The notes under the pieces were generated by a model. It had not been told where the DNA came from. It saw only the letters and a list, made by a program, of their open reading frames with translations, and made no database searches. Positions 34,385 to 44,565 of a stretch of DNA of 64,000 nt are shown here, in pieces. Source of the stretch: Peribacillus asahii (GTDB lineage: Bacteria; Bacillota; Bacilli; Bacillales; DSM-1321); contig NZ_QWVS01000002.1 of assembly GCF_003570725.1 (NCBI RefSeq), positions 310,001 through 374,000 of the forward strand, read 5' to 3'. The first letter of the stretch is position 1; the number at the start of each line of letters is the position of its first letter. The position numbers were made by a program, and so were the translations under genes.

Positions 34385-34480
34385 ATGAAAAATAAAAAAA
34401 TAAGAAAAATCATCGTATACTTAATGCTAATCTCGATGTTGTTAACAACATTACTATCAGGTATAGCCTTTTTAATGTAA
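34385..34480 (+). CDS. prli42: Stressosome-associated membrane miniprotein Prli42
   Basis: A 31-codon frame from ATG 34385 to TAA 34480, with GAGGAG 8 nt upstream and its own terminator. The peptide has a basic N-terminus MKNKKIRKIIVYLML followed by one hydrophobic helix ending in TTLLSGIAFLM. This is the layout of Prli42, a 31-residue membrane protein that tethers the stressosome through RsbR in Listeria monocytogenes and is common in Firmicutes (comparison from memory). In the otherwise unoccupied 34210-34664 gap it is the only coding feature. Confidence 0.8.
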   Translation: MKNKKIRKIIVYLMLISMLLTTLLSGIAFLM

Positions 34481-34487
34481 TGCTAAC

Positions 34488-34520
34488 AAGAGTGAAGTCA
34501 AACGGCTTCGCTCTTTTCTA
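34488..34520 (+). terminator. Terminator of prli42
   Basis: AAGAGTGAAG (34488-34497) pairs with CTTCGCTCTT (34506-34515), one wobble, followed by TTCTATTTT. Confidence 0.8.
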
Positions 34521-34664
34521 TTTTCTTGTTTCATCGAATGGCTCTATATTTGTTTTGCTAATGTTCAAAAATCTTTAAAGAAGAATCCAGTCGGAGCGTA
34601 AAGCTAAGCAATAGAGGAAGAATGTATACTACTATCATGACTTTCTCTTTTTGCTTAGTTTAAG

Positions 34665-35636
34665 CTAGCCGCCGTTTTTCATTCCAGCTTTTCTACCATT
34701 AAAGGAATGTTTGAGCAATAAATATCTCTCCATTTCCTTCATAAGCTGAAGCAATGCCGCCCTCGATTCAAATTCTTCACGTGTGACAGGAAGTTGCATC
34801 TCTTTAAACCCTCGTTCCATCCCGTCCAGCTTCCGCAAATAAAAGCTAGCTGTGTTCTGCGGATGAACGTTTTCTGCTAACTCTTGAATAAAGTTGGCAA
34901 GGATATCACTTTGCTTCACGATACTTGGTATATTCGTGACAAGAGGTAAAATTCGCTCGATAATTTCGAATTGCTTCTCGCGCATATCAAAATATCGATA
35001 GTAATAATCCTCTTCTCGTAAGAAATGATTTTCCACATCTCGAAAAGCTAAGCTTTTCGCTTCCGCTAACCATTTCGACGTTTCTGTCAGTTCTTTTCCA
35101 TTCCAAGTATAGTCATTATCACGCACGTACTTCACAATTTCCATTAAAATCGCGCTAAAGTTTGCTTCAACTTTTCGCTGATAAGATTTCAAGTCTTTCT
35201 CAACACTAGGCATATATATATTCATGACTAGCGCAACTCCAATTCCTACAGCAATTAAAATGGTTTCATTGATGAGCAAATCCAGCGTGATACCATTTGA
35301 CGAATAGAGATGAAGAATGATTACACTGCTTGTGACAATGCCTTCATTCACCTTTAATGCCACCGTAGTCGGAATAAACATCAAAAGAATTAATCCTATT
35401 GTAAATGGGTTGTAGGCAATTAACTCAAACAATAAGGTTGAATAGCCCATTGCTAGTAAACAAGCGAGAAAACGCGATGCAGAGGCTTTTAAAGACTTCT
35501 TCTGTGTCACTTGAATACATAGTATCGTAATGATACCAGCAGAAGGAAAATGATCCAGATTTAATAATTGGGCAAGTACAATTGCTAAAGTAGCACCTAA
35601 TGCCGTTTTAATCGTTCGATAACCGATTTTAAACAT
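34665..35636 (-). CDS. yqjA: Aromatic-acid-exporter-family membrane protein, YqjA-like
   Basis: 323 residues. The first 150 hold about four to five hydrophobic segments (GYRTIKTALGATLAIVLAQ, then HFPSAGIITILCIQVTQKKS). This is the ArAE_1 membrane domain of the FUSC-like superfamily. The rest is a soluble, helix-rich C-terminal domain (from about residue 155), typical of B. subtilis YqjA. Transport activity is not proven for this subgroup. Single gene; its B. subtilis orthologue has the same neighbours. Confidence 0.85.
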   Translation of the reverse strand: MFKIGYRTIKTALGATLAIVLAQLLNLDHFPSAGIITILCIQVTQKKSLKASASRFLACLLAMGYSTLLFELIAYNPFTIGLILLMFIPTTVALKVNEGIVTSSVIILHLYSSNGITLDLLINETILIAVGIGVALVMNIYMPSVEKDLKSYQRKVEANFSAILMEIVKYVRDNDYTWNGKELTETSKWLAEAKSLAFRDVENHFLREEDYYYRYFDMREKQFEIIERILPLVTNIPSIVKQSDILANFIQELAENVHPQNTASFYLRKLDGMERGFKEMQLPVTREEFESRAALLQLMKEMERYLLLKHSFNGRKAGMKNGG

Positions 35637-35772
35637 TGTTATGTATCACCTGGATTTCTTTACTTCTATTATAATACTATCAGCAAATTCGACAATTTTA
35701 TAGTCCTTTATTTAGGAAAATACTAAATTTTTTATTAATTTACAACACATTTCTCCTTTTTTTTACAAAAAT

Positions 35773-35804
35773 AAAAAAAGGCGATACATTTATCACCTTT
35801 TTTT
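35773..35804 (-). terminator. Terminator of artPQR
   Basis: AAAAAGGCGATA and TATCACCTTTTT pair with one mismatch around CATT; a T tract follows on the minus strand just after the artR stop. Confidence 0.65.
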
Positions 35805-35810
35805 GCAAAA

Positions 35811-36533
35811 CTATAGAACTTTTTCCAGAAATTCTTGCGCACGTTTGCTTTTTGGCTGGGAGAAAAACTCAGCTGGTGCTGAATCTTCAACTAGCAATCC
35901 TCCATCTAAAAAGAGAACACGATCTGCTACTTCACGGGCAAAGCCCATCTCATGTGTCACAATCAACATTGTCATTCCAGAGTCAGCAAGCGACTTCATA
36001 ACAGCCAGTACTTCTTTGACCATTTCAGGATCTAATGCTGATGTCGGTTCATCAAATAAAATCACTTCCGGGTTCATAGCTAACGCCCGTGCAATTGCGA
36101 CACGTTGTTTTTGTCCACCAGAAAGTCGATTTGGATAAACTGCTTCCTTATCACCTAAACCAACCTTTTGTAACAGCTCACGCCCCTGCTTCTCCGCTGC
36201 TTCTTTTGACATTTTCTTCACCTTCATCGGAGCATACGTTAAATTTTGCAGCACCGTCTTATGAGGAAAAAGATAAAAATGTTGAAACACCATTCCAACG
36301 TTTTCACGGACTTTCATAATATTCGTCTTTTTATCTGTAATGTCTTGATCTTTAAACCAAATATGTCCGCCTGTAGGCTTTTCAAGCATATTGATGCAGC
36401 GTAAGAAAGTCGATTTCCCTGATCCAGACGGACCGATAATGGCTACGACCTCACCTTGCTTCACTTCTGTACTAATCCCTTTTAACACTTCAAGCTTGCC
36501 GTAACTTTTATGCAAATCTTCAATCTTAATCAC
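35811..36533 (-). CDS. artR: Amino-acid ABC importer ATPase (ArtR/YqiZ)
   Basis: 240 residues, standard for polar amino-acid importers. Walker [24 protein letters not shown]-loop, signature [15 protein letters not shown], Walker [17 protein letters not shown] and switch His in IVTHEMGF. The ATG overlaps the permease end by 8 bp. In B. subtilis the orthologous art (yqiXYZ) set imports arginine; the specificity here is inferred from synteny and binding-protein type. Confidence 0.93.
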   Translation of the reverse strand: MIKIEDLHKSYGKLEVLKGISTEVKQGEVVAIIGPSGSGKSTFLRCINMLEKPTGGHIWFKDQDITDKKTNIMKVRENVGMVFQHFYLFPHKTVLQNLTYAPMKVKKMSKEAAEKQGRELLQKVGLGDKEAVYPNRLSGGQKQRVAIARALAMNPEVILFDEPTSALDPEMVKEVLAVMKSLADSGMTMLIVTHEMGFAREVADRVLFLDGGLLVEDSAPAEFFSQPKSKRAQEFLEKVL

Positions 36534-37194
36534 TGCGTCTCATTCTCCTTTCAAGCAACTTACCAAACAACGTCAAAATCATGATCATTACATAATAAAT
36601 CAATCCAGCAACAAGAATGGGCTCGAAAAATTTAAACGTTTGTCCACCGACAATATACGCGCGACGCATAATATCCGCAAGACCGATAATCGTCACAACA
36701 GCAGATTCTTTTGTTAATGAAATCAATTCATTCATAAGTGCTGGTAAAATATTTTTAATCGCTTGAGGTAAAATGATGTTTAGCATCATACTAGATTCTG
36801 AAACACCAAGCGCAAGTGCTGCTTCTCTTTGCCCTTTATCAACAGCCAATATACCTCCACGAATAATTTCAGAGATGTAAGCTGCAGAGTTTAAACCAAA
36901 TGCTAAAAAAGCGGCCTCATAGGCTTCGATTTGGATACCTAGCATTTGCGGTGATCCAAAATAGATTAACATCAATTGTAAAACAAGTGGTGTTCCTCGA
37001 AAAATCGATGTATAAAAATCAGCTAACCAATTCAACGGTTTAATTTTACTAATTTTTAAAATTGACAATACAATCCCCAATACAAAACCAATAATAGCTG
37101 CTACTACTACAACTTGTAATGTCGTCGGAATCCCTTCCAAAATGTAAGGGATTGACGGGATAATCCTTTCAAAATCCAGATTCAACCTATTCAT
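36526..37194 (-). CDS. artQ: Amino-acid ABC importer permease (ArtQ/YqiY)
   Basis: 222 residues with five hydrophobic helices. It is a HisM/GlnP-type permease: [16 protein letters not shown], the EAA-type loop [27 protein letters not shown], and [23 protein letters not shown]. It forms the membrane channel for ArtP-delivered substrate with ArtR. A hairpin lies between artP and this gene. Confidence 0.93.
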   Translation of the reverse strand: MNRLNLDFERIIPSIPYILEGIPTTLQVVVVAAIIGFVLGIVLSILKISKIKPLNWLADFYTSIFRGTPLVLQLMLIYFGSPQMLGIQIEAYEAAFLAFGLNSAAYISEIIRGGILAVDKGQREAALALGVSESSMMLNIILPQAIKNILPALMNELISLTKESAVVTIIGLADIMRRAYIVGGQTFKFFEPILVAGLIYYVMIMILTLFGKLLERRMRRSD

Positions 37195-37246
37195 CCTCTC
37201 CCAAAAACATATATAGACCTTTTGATTTATTCATCACAAGGCGTGG

Positions 37247-37285
37247 AAAAACGTTCAGAAGGCATTATCTCTTCTGAACGTTTTT
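37247..37285 (-). terminator. Intercistronic hairpin between artP and artQ
   Basis: Perfect 15-bp arms 37247-37261 and 37271-37285, with A and T tracts, in the 102-bp gap. It probably stops part of the transcription so that the binding protein exceeds the membrane components. Confidence 0.75.
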
Positions 37286-37296
37286 CTCTCTGTGTA

Positions 37297-38100
37297 TTAT
37301 TTTGTTTCGCTCTTCATCCATTTAGCAATGATTTCTTCAAGTTCACCGCTATCTTTCATTTTTTGCAATTCTGCATTAAACTTTTCTGTTAGGTCGCTGT
37401 CTTTTGGAAAAGCAATTGCATACCCTTCTTCTTCATCTGTTTCAATTTTATGAACTGTTAATGTTTTATTATCAGCTAAATAGCCTTTGGCTACTTCTTC
37501 TTCAACAATCGCTGCATCAACACGGCCAGCCATTAACTCTTGAACAATTTCTGGAATACGGTTGCGTTTTTCTAGCGTCATGCTAGTGCCTTCTTTATTT
37601 AATTTATTCGCTAATTCTTCTTGAACAGAAGCTAGCTGAACTCCCACTTTTTTACCTTTTAAATCTTCTACTGTTTCAATGCCACTATCTTTTGTCGTCA
37701 TAATCATATTAGCAGCCGAATAATAAAGCTCGCTGAAGTCTATTGTTTTCTTACGTTCGTCCGTAGGAGTCATCGCAGACGCGACAAGGTCCACTGTCCC
37801 ATTCTCAAGTGCTGTAGGCAAACTGTTGAAATCGATATCTTGAACTTGAATTTCATAGCCAAGCTTATCACCAATGGCCTTGACAATATCCATATCCATC
37901 CCAATGATTTCATCACTTTTAGCTGTATCCACAAATTCAAATGGTGCATAATCCGCTGATGTTCCTAGCTTTAACACTTTTTTCGCTTCACCATCACCGT
38001 TTTTAGCTTCATCCTTATTATCCGCAGTTCCACATGCTGCTAAAATGCCGACTAATAAGATAGAAGTAACTAGTAACATAAAATGCTTTTTCCATTGCAT
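37297..38100 (-). CDS. artP: Amino-acid-binding lipoprotein (ArtP/YqiX)
   Basis: 267 residues. A lipoprotein signal with lipobox ILAAC (Cys near residue 22) precedes a periplasmic-binding-protein domain: KLGTSADYAPFEFVDT, GMDMDIVKAIGDKLGYE, LVASAMTPTDERKKTIDFS, and KKVGVQLASVQE. These are SBP_bac_3 family marks for cationic or polar amino acids. First gene of artPQR. I looked for an ArgR operator upstream but found none convincing, although argR is in this window. Confidence 0.92.
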   Translation of the reverse strand: MQWKKHFMLLVTSILLVGILAACGTADNKDEAKNGDGEAKKVLKLGTSADYAPFEFVDTAKSDEIIGMDMDIVKAIGDKLGYEIQVQDIDFNSLPTALENGTVDLVASAMTPTDERKKTIDFSELYYSAANMIMTTKDSGIETVEDLKGKKVGVQLASVQEELANKLNKEGTSMTLEKRNRIPEIVQELMAGRVDAAIVEEEVAKGYLADNKTLTVHKIETDEEEGYAIAFPKDSDLTEKFNAELQKMKDSGELEEIIAKWMKSETK

Positions 38101-38350
38101 AGTTATTTTCCTCCTATAACTTTCTTCTTGTTATGTTAGTATGTGTCAAAGTGTAATTGTACGCTGTTCAAATAATCATTCTGTTAATATTCATACACTC
38201 CCATGTATTTTAACACACTTTGATGATGATGCAATATAATGGAAAATTAATTTACTGTTAAAAATTTTCAGTTAATTGCTATAGGACAATATTGAAAGAG
38301 CTGATAATGTAGATATAGTGTCCTTCATTTTAAAGAAAACTATACAAAAC

Positions 38351-38376
38351 AAAAAAGATCCGTAAAAACGGATCTT
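38351..38376 (-). terminator. Terminator of brxB
   Basis: AAGATCCGT (38355-38363) and ACGGATCTT (38368-38376) around four bases, then T6 on the minus strand. It overlaps the stop codon of the gene. Confidence 0.85.
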
Positions 38377-38812
38377 ATACTTCCTCGCAATATTCATCAA
38401 AATACGATTGAAGCTTTTCAACAACAGACATTGGATGATGTCCTTCAATTTCATGACGTTCTACCATCTTTAAAATTTTCCCGTCTTTCAGTAAGGCAAA
38501 TGATGGCGATGATGGCGGATATCCTTCAAAATATTCACGAGCACGTGCCGTAGCCTCTTTATCTTGACCAGCAAAGACAGTGACAAATTGATCAGGGCGT
38601 TTATCATGGTGCATCGCATATGCCGCAGCAGGACGAGCAATTCCGCCTGCACAACCACACACGGAGTTTACCATAACAAGTGTCGTTCCCTTTTGTGCTA
38701 ACGCCTCGTTTACTTCTTCTGCTGTTTTTAATTCTGTATATCCAGCTTTCGTAATCTCATCACGCGCTGTTTTTACCACATCATTCATTAAAAAATTAAA
38801 ATCCATTCCCAT
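38375..38812 (-). CDS. brxB: Bacilliredoxin BrxB (YqiW)
   Basis: 145 residues from the ATG at 38812 (MGMDFNFLM), which has AAGGGG 7 nt upstream and gives exactly the length of B. subtilis YqiW. The CGC active site is in [15 protein letters not shown] (Cys52 and Cys54), in a thioredoxin-like fold, with [14 protein letters not shown] as the cis-Pro region. Bacilliredoxins remove bacillithiol from S-bacillithiolated proteins after oxidative stress. Single-gene unit with its own promoter and terminator, near art and bkd genes as in B. subtilis. Confidence 0.94.
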   Translation of the reverse strand: MGMDFNFLMNDVVKTARDEITKAGYTELKTAEEVNEALAQKGTTLVMVNSVCGCAGGIARPAAAYAMHHDKRPDQFVTVFAGQDKEATARAREYFEGYPPSSPSFALLKDGKILKMVERHEIEGHHPMSVVEKLQSYFDEYCEEV

Positions 38813-38844
38813 CTCCATACCCCTTCCATATTCGTTTCTTCTCT

Positions 38845-38873
38845 ATCATAACAATTGAGTTTCACCGATTCAA
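38845..38873 (-). promoter_or_regulatory. Promoter of brxB
   Basis: Minus strand TTGAAT (38868-38873) and TATGAT (38845-38850), 17-bp spacer, about 35 bp before the start. Confidence 0.6.
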
Positions 38874-38970
38874 TTAATTTACCTAAGAAAAGCGAAAGCA
38901 CCTTAGTTACCCCATGCACATGCTGGCAGTTAATTCACTACAATATATTAAAATACTTTCTGATTTGGCA

Positions 38971-39008
38971 AAGAAAAAGGGACTCCCCATCATCTGTAGA
39001 GTCCCTTT
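38971..39008 (-). terminator. Terminator of the mutA-mutB-meaB operon
   Basis: AAAGGGACTC (38976-38985) and GAGTCCCTTT (38999-39008) with a 13-nt loop; on the minus strand the stem runs into T-rich sequence. Confidence 0.75.
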
Positions 39009-39011
39009 CCC

Positions 39012-40139
39012 TTATTTCTTTTCAAAAGTGTCTAAAAACGTTTGAAATACTTCTTGAACGGCTTTTGTAATTGTTTGATCCCCTGCCATGATTTGATTTT
39101 CAAGGACAGGCAACAATTGCTTAATCGTGCTATTTTTATAAAACAGTTGATGAAGTTGACTATTAATTAAGGAATGGAACCACTCTCTCGATTGCCTTCT
39201 TCTTCGATCTTCAAATACTCCTGATTGCTTCGTTGTTTCAGAAAACTCCTGCAACATATCCCAAACATCATCAATGCCTTTACCTGTAACGGCAGAGCAT
39301 GTCAGAGCTTTAGACATCCAGCCTTTTGTTACAGGCTGTAAGAAATGAAGAATTCGGCTGTACTCCGATCGCGTTTTGATAGCACGTGGAAGATTATCTC
39401 CATCTGCTTTGTTGACAACGATGCCATCAACCAATTCCATAATTCCCTTTTTCATCCCTTGCAGCTCATCACCTGCTCCAGTTAGTGCAAGCATCATGAA
39501 AAAGTCAACCATCCCACGAACAATCGCTTCACTTTGCCCAACCCCAACTGTTTCGATTAGGATAACATCGAAACCAGCTGCTTCACAAAGAAGCATTGTT
39601 TCACGCGTTTTCCGATGAACCCCACCTAAAGTTCCTTCAGATGGAGAAGGGCGAATGAAAGCGCGAGGATTTCTCGCTAGCTCTTCCATTCTTGTTTTAT
39701 CTCCTAAAATACTGCCGCCATTCACAGATGAGCTTGGATCGACAGCAAGTACAGCTACTTTATGACCTAAGCTGCATAAATAGGTTCCAAAAGCTTCAAT
39801 AAACGTACTCTTCCCTGCTCCAGGCACACCGGAAATCCCAATTCGTAAAGATTTCCCCGTGTGCGGCAAGATAGATTGCAATAGCTCTTGAGCTAGCTCA
39901 AAATGATGCGCTGCATTACTTTCAATTAGAGTAATTCCTTTTGCAAGTTTCGCACGTTCTCCTTTAAGAATACCTGCTTTAATATCCGGTATCGAAATGG
40001 ATTCCCTTTGTTTTTTAACAAAACGGTTTTTAGACGCTTGATTGTGGTCGGCAGCTAACTCGACCCCTTTCATGATTGAAGAATTAAAACCTTCGGGATT
40101 ATTTGGGTCAACCCATTCCGGTTTTTTATCTTCACTCAT
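39012..40139 (-). CDS. meaB: Methylmalonyl-CoA mutase-associated GTPase MeaB
   Basis: 375 residues. A G3E-type P-loop GTPase: Walker [50 protein letters not shown] and NKADGDN. A helical N-terminal arm of about 60 residues and a dimerisation C-terminus follow. MeaB protects and reloads the adenosylcobalamin cofactor of the mutase. Its ATG overlaps the mutB stop by one base, so translation is coupled. Last gene of the mutA-mutB-meaB operon. Confidence 0.94.
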   Translation of the reverse strand: MSEDKKPEWVDPNNPEGFNSSIMKGVELAADHNQASKNRFVKKQRESISIPDIKAGILKGERAKLAKGITLIESNAAHHFELAQELLQSILPHTGKSLRIGISGVPGAGKSTFIEAFGTYLCSLGHKVAVLAVDPSSSVNGGSILGDKTRMEELARNPRAFIRPSPSEGTLGGVHRKTRETMLLCEAAGFDVILIETVGVGQSEAIVRGMVDFFMMLALTGAGDELQGMKKGIMELVDGIVVNKADGDNLPRAIKTRSEYSRILHFLQPVTKGWMSKALTCSAVTGKGIDDVWDMLQEFSETTKQSGVFEDRRRRQSREWFHSLINSQLHQLFYKNSTIKQLLPVLENQIMAGDQTITKAVQEVFQTFLDTFEKK

Positions 40140-42331
40140 TAGTTTACTACTTCCTCATAGCCTAGACGTTTATATACTTCTTGGAGTACTTTTTTAGCTG
40201 CTTGCGGAATAACCGTACCTGGTCCAAAAATGGCAGAAGCTCCATTCGCTAATAAGTAATCATAGTCTTGAGCCGGGATAACACCACCAACGATAATAAC
40301 GATATCTTCACGGCCTAATTTTTTCAATTCAGCTGCAAGCTGTGGCAATAACGTTTTGTGGCCAGCAGCAAGTGAACTCATACCGACAACGTGAACGTCA
40401 TTTTCCACCGCTTGAAGCGCTGTTTCTTCCGGTGTTTGGAATAGAGGTCCGATATCAACGTCATATCCTAAATCGGCAAAGCCGGTGCTGACTACTTTCG
40501 CTCCACGATCATGACCATCTTGTCCCATTTTCGCCATTAATAGACGAGGACGACGACCTTCTTGCTCAAGGAACTCTTCCGTCATTTGAATAACTTCTTG
40601 AATTTCATCTTCTTTAGAATATGCTTCGCTGTATACACCGCTGATAGAACGAATTGTTGCTTTGTGACGGCCTGCAACTTCTTCAATCGCATCTGAAATT
40701 TCACCAAGAGAAGCACGAACGCGAGCTGCTTGAACAGCAAGCTCAAGTAAGTTTCCTTCACCTGTTTTAGCTGCTTCTGTTAAAGCTCTCAATGCTGCAT
40801 CTACTTGTGCTTGATCACGGTTTGCACGCAATTCAGCTAAACGGTTGATTTGGCTTTCACGAACCGCTGTATTATCAATATCCAAAATTTCAATTGGATC
40901 TTCTTTTTTCAAGCGATATTTATTCACACCAACAATTGTTTCTTCTTGAGAATCGATTTTCGCTTGGCGTTTTGCAGCAGCTTCTTCAATTCTCATTTTT
41001 GGAATGCCTGTTTCAATTGCTTTAGCCATTCCGCCTAAATCTTCAATTTCTTCAATTAAAGCCCAGGCTCTATCAATTAGCTCGTTTGTTAATGCTTCTA
41101 CATAGTAAGAACCAGCCCAAGGATCAATAACCTTTGTAATGTTTGTTTCTTCTTGTAGGTAAAGCTGCGTATTACGTGCAATACGAGCCGAGAAGTCTGT
41201 CGGTAGAGCGATTGCTTCATCCAATGCATTTGTATGCAAGGATTGTGTATGACCAAGCGCTGAAGCATGCGCCTCGATTAATGTACGAACAACGTTGTTA
41301 AACGGATCTTGCTCTGTTAAGCTCCATCCAGATGTTTGTGAGTGAGTTCTTAACGCTAACGCTTTCTCGTTCTTTGGATCGAACTGTTTCATTAATTTAG
41401 CCCAAATGAAACGACCTGCTCTCATTTTCGCTACTTCCATGTAGTAGTTCATACCGATTGCCCAGAAGAAAGAAAGACGTGGAGCAAATTTATCAATATC
41501 AATGCCCGCTTTCATACCTGTACGCGCATATTCAAGACCGTCTGCTAACGTGTAGGCAAGCTCGATATCAGCTGGTGCTCCTGCTTCTTGCAAGTGGTAA
41601 CCTGAGATAGAGATACTGTTGAATTTAGGCATATATTTTGATGTATATTCAAAGATATCTGCAATGATCTTCATAGACATTTCTGGTGGATAAATATACG
41701 TATTACGTACCATATATTCTTTTAAAATATCATTTTGAATCGTACCAGACAGTTTATCTTGTGTAACGCCTTGTTCTTCGGCTGTTACAATGTAGAAAGC
41801 AAGAATCGGCAACACGGCACCATTCATTGTCATCGATACAGACATTTTATCGAGTGGAATACCATCAAATAAGATTTTCATATCAAGAATCGAGTCAATC
41901 GCTACGCCAGCTTTCCCAACGTCACCGACTACTCGTGGATGATCTGAGTCATAACCGCGGTGCGTTGCTAAGTCGAACGCAACAGAAAGACCTTTTTGTC
42001 CCATTGCTAAGTTACGACGATAAAACGCATTAGACTCTTCAGCTGTTGAGAATCCAGCATATTGACGAACTGTCCAAGGACGATTTACATACATCGAAGG
42101 ATATGGTCCACGTGTAAATGGAGCGATTCCAGGTACGCTATCCATATGCTCTAAGTTTTGATTATCCTCTTGAACGTAAAGTGATTTCACCTTAATTTGT
42201 TCATTTGTTTCAAATAAAAGGTTATCGATATTTTGACCAACTGCTGCTTCCGCTTGTTTTTTCCAAGTTTCTACTGAACCTTGTGCAGTAGCTTTTGCTG
42301 GATTGATTTTTGAAAAATTAGGTTTTGTCAT
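40139..42331 (-). CDS. mutB: Methylmalonyl-CoA mutase, large (cobalamin-binding) subunit
   Basis: 730 residues, the usual length. The N-terminal TIM-barrel shows [20 protein letters not shown], then FSTAEESN and [20 protein letters not shown]. The C-terminal B12 domain carries the base-off motif DGHDRG, in [16 protein letters not shown], near residue 610. It rearranges (R)-methylmalonyl-CoA to succinyl-CoA with adenosylcobalamin. It starts 1 nt after mutA and overlaps meaB. No cobalamin riboswitch is visible in the operon leader. Together with pccB and epimerase it routes propionyl-CoA from Ile and Val breakdown to the TCA cycle. Confidence 0.97.
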   Translation of the reverse strand: MTKPNFSKINPAKATAQGSVETWKKQAEAAVGQNIDNLLFETNEQIKVKSLYVQEDNQNLEHMDSVPGIAPFTRGPYPSMYVNRPWTVRQYAGFSTAEESNAFYRRNLAMGQKGLSVAFDLATHRGYDSDHPRVVGDVGKAGVAIDSILDMKILFDGIPLDKMSVSMTMNGAVLPILAFYIVTAEEQGVTQDKLSGTIQNDILKEYMVRNTYIYPPEMSMKIIADIFEYTSKYMPKFNSISISGYHLQEAGAPADIELAYTLADGLEYARTGMKAGIDIDKFAPRLSFFWAIGMNYYMEVAKMRAGRFIWAKLMKQFDPKNEKALALRTHSQTSGWSLTEQDPFNNVVRTLIEAHASALGHTQSLHTNALDEAIALPTDFSARIARNTQLYLQEETNITKVIDPWAGSYYVEALTNELIDRAWALIEEIEDLGGMAKAIETGIPKMRIEEAAAKRQAKIDSQEETIVGVNKYRLKKEDPIEILDIDNTAVRESQINRLAELRANRDQAQVDAALRALTEAAKTGEGNLLELAVQAARVRASLGEISDAIEEVAGRHKATIRSISGVYSEAYSKEDEIQEVIQMTEEFLEQEGRRPRLLMAKMGQDGHDRGAKVVSTGFADLGYDVDIGPLFQTPEETALQAVENDVHVVGMSSLAAGHKTLLPQLAAELKKLGREDIVIIVGGVIPAQDYDYLLANGASAIFGPGTVIPQAAKKVLQEVYKRLGYEEVVN

Positions 42332-42332
42332 T

Positions 42333-44195
42333 TTAGTTCACCCCCAGCGCTTGTAATAATTCTGTTAACATGTCAGCTGCATTTGTTTTTACATGGACAA
42401 ACTCTTTCACACCAGCAGCTTGCAATGCTTTTTCTAATTCTTCTGCTTGTTTACCTGCTACATAAATCGTTGTTTCAGGGAAAGCCGCTTTCACATCAGC
42501 AACAACTTGCTCCGCTAGTTCACCATAAGCTTCATCACTACCGCATACGCAATAGATTGGAAGTTGTGTTTCTTTCACATAAGCAACTGCTTCTTCACTT
42601 GTATGACAGCCTTCGCTTGCCACTGTTTCAATCCCGCCTGCAGCAACTAATCCTTTTACGAAGTCTACACGAGGTTTATACGATTTCAATTCTTGTAACG
42701 TAATTAAGCCTACTTTCGGAGCTTGGCCATTGCTTTCTTTAAAGGCTGCACTACGTAAACGTAGTTGCTCAAATTGTTCAGCAATACGTTTTAGCTTAAT
42801 TGGTGTAATCGAAGTTGGATTATTTACAACAACATAAGATTCCACTTCTGCTGCTTTCGGTGCTTTCACTTCATCAGCAGGGTTAGGATATACGTTTGTG
42901 CCAATGATGCTTTCTTTTCTTAATGCTGCATTTTGTGCTTTTTTATTGAATACTTCAGCGATTTCTGCTTGAACGATATTTTTTTTAAGTGCTTCAAGAA
43001 TGCCGCCCGCTGCATCCACTTCTAAAAACTTCGCCCACGCTTGATTTGCAATCTCATCTGTTAATTGCTCCACATAGAATGAACCGCCTGCTGGGTCTAC
43101 TACTTGTGTAATATGTGTTTCTTCTTTCAAAATTAAGTGCGTATTACGAGCAATTCTTTCTGAGAAATCAGTTGTTTCACCAAATACATGGTCAAAAGGA
43201 TTGATTTGTAAATATTGAATACCACCGATTGCAGCTGCAAAAGCTTGGTTGGCTGTACGTAAGATATTTACATGTTGATCGTATAATGTTTCTGTCACTT
43301 CTGAAGTAAGCGCATGAATATTCATTTTGAAATATTCAGAATCTGCTTCAAATGCAGCTGAAAGTCCAGCCCAAAGTCGACGAGCAGCACGTAATTTAGC
43401 AATATTCATGAAATAATTTGAATCAACAGCGAATGAGAATACCATTTTATCTGCAATACTTTCTACAGATAAACCTTGCTTTTGTCCTTCAATCAAATAT
43501 TGCACAGCTACAGCTAGTCCATATGCAAGTTCTTGAACCGCATTAGCTCCACCGTTATGGAAGACAGATGTTTTAATCAAAATTGTTTTTAAGTCTGCAG
43601 AAACTGCTTCATATCCTTGAATCGTTTTTGCCCACTCTGCAAAATAGCTATCTGTATCTTCCGGAATTTGTCCAGTCAATACCCATTCAGCAATCGCATC
43701 TTCAGCAAGAACGCCGCTCACTTTTCCTTCTACTGCTTGGAATTCAGGTAATAAATCTTTTTGCTTTCCTTTTAAATCAATGAAGAAAGGTAAAGATTCT
43801 AGTGGTAAATCTTTTAATAATCTTGGTAATCTCGCACCGTTTGCTAATAGCTCTACCGGGTACGTAATCGCATTTTGTCCACGATTTAGAACAGCTTTCA
43901 AGTTTTCATTTGCTTCCTCTGCTGTCGCACCGCTCACTGGCTGACAAGCAAGCCACGGTTGCGTATGATAACCTGTTGCCGAAATTCCTCGTGTATAAGG
44001 AAATGACCCTGGGAGCTCAACTTGACCTTCGCCAGTAGATTGTTGTATATAAAGGGGCTTCAGTGTCACCCCTTCATATGTATTCGTTTGTAATTTATCA
44101 ACTGTTTTACCTTTTAAACTCGTTTCAACGGCAACCTTCCACTCTTCAAACGAAGGTTTCGGAAAGGATATATTTTTTACATCTTTCAATTCCAT
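42333..44195 (-). CDS. mutA: Methylmalonyl-CoA mutase, small subunit
   Basis: 620 residues. It has the same barrel fold as Mut[37 protein letters not shown], and a C-terminal flavodoxin-like domain that lacks DxHxxG, as expected of the non-catalytic beta chain. It heterodimerises with MutB. The ATG at 44195 has no good ribosome-binding site; instead a cre-like sequence lies just 2 bp upstream. The promoter is about 20 bp upstream. First gene of the operon. An unusual leader for a highly expressed enzyme, so expression may be tightly controlled. Confidence 0.95.
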   Translation of the reverse strand: MELKDVKNISFPKPSFEEWKVAVETSLKGKTVDKLQTNTYEGVTLKPLYIQQSTGEGQVELPGSFPYTRGISATGYHTQPWLACQPVSGATAEEANENLKAVLNRGQNAITYPVELLANGARLPRLLKDLPLESLPFFIDLKGKQKDLLPEFQAVEGKVSGVLAEDAIAEWVLTGQIPEDTDSYFAEWAKTIQGYEAVSADLKTILIKTSVFHNGGANAVQELAYGLAVAVQYLIEGQKQGLSVESIADKMVFSFAVDSNYFMNIAKLRAARRLWAGLSAAFEADSEYFKMNIHALTSEVTETLYDQHVNILRTANQAFAAAIGGIQYLQINPFDHVFGETTDFSERIARNTHLILKEETHITQVVDPAGGSFYVEQLTDEIANQAWAKFLEVDAAGGILEALKKNIVQAEIAEVFNKKAQNAALRKESIIGTNVYPNPADEVKAPKAAEVESYVVVNNPTSITPIKLKRIAEQFEQLRLRSAAFKESNGQAPKVGLITLQELKSYKPRVDFVKGLVAAGGIETVASEGCHTSEEAVAYVKETQLPIYCVCGSDEAYGELAEQVVADVKAAFPETTIYVAGKQAEELEKALQAAGVKEFVHVKTNAADMLTELLQALGVN

Positions 44196-44196
44196 C

Positions 44197-44210
44197 TGTA
44201 ATCGCTTTCT
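44197..44210. promoter_or_regulatory. cre-like CcpA site at the mutA start
   Basis: AGAAAGCGATTACA (minus strand) matches TGWAANCGNTNWCA at 13 of 14 positions. It covers the predicted transcription start and the place where the ribosome-binding site would be. Bound CcpA would block initiation or act as a roadblock. Confidence 0.65.
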
Positions 44211-44214
44211 TATG

Positions 44215-44244
44215 CTTATACTACAGTTCAGAGCAAATGCTCAA
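44215..44244 (-). promoter_or_regulatory. Promoter of the mutA operon
   Basis: Minus strand TTGAGC (44239-44244) and TATAAG (44215-44220) with an 18-bp spacer. The rest of the 44245-44537 gap is A/T-rich with no gene or known riboswitch visible. Confidence 0.5.
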
Positions 44245-44537
44245 GCCGTATCCATAAGAAAACTGCCCTCCCTTCAATTTTTGAATACCAAACACATTCT
44301 AACATAGGTGTAAAAGAATAAAAGAATACAAATGAGCTTGTTATACAATAAGTATGAATCTACAGGAATAACATCATTCGAAAATAAGATTTATTTCATA
44401 CCTGTTATAAATTACACCCTTAATAAATTTACATGTAGTAGAACAACTCTTCTAAAATAATACGAAAAAACTGAAAATTTGTCGATTAATCTTTTGAAAT
44501 TTCCTTTATTTTTTATAAAAAAAGTTGATATCATAGG

Positions 44538-44563
44538 AAAAAACCAGTAAAAACTGGTTTTTT
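44538..44563 (-). terminator. Terminator of the bkd operon
   Basis: AAAAAACCAGT (44538-44548) and ACTGGTTTTTT (44553-44563) around AAAA, immediately after the bkdB stop. Confidence 0.88.
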
Positions 44564-44565
44564 AA

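Noticed and set aside
42383-42703. Open frame of 106 codons antisense to mutA, and similar long antisense frames
   Set aside because: They follow the codon pattern of the true gene on the other strand, lack ribosome-binding sites and have unlikely compositions rich in Leu, His and Gln.
44196-44565. Possible cobalamin riboswitch in front of mutA
   Set aside because: No B12-box-like conserved motif or large structured region; the promoter lies only about 20 bp from the start, leaving no room for an aptamer.
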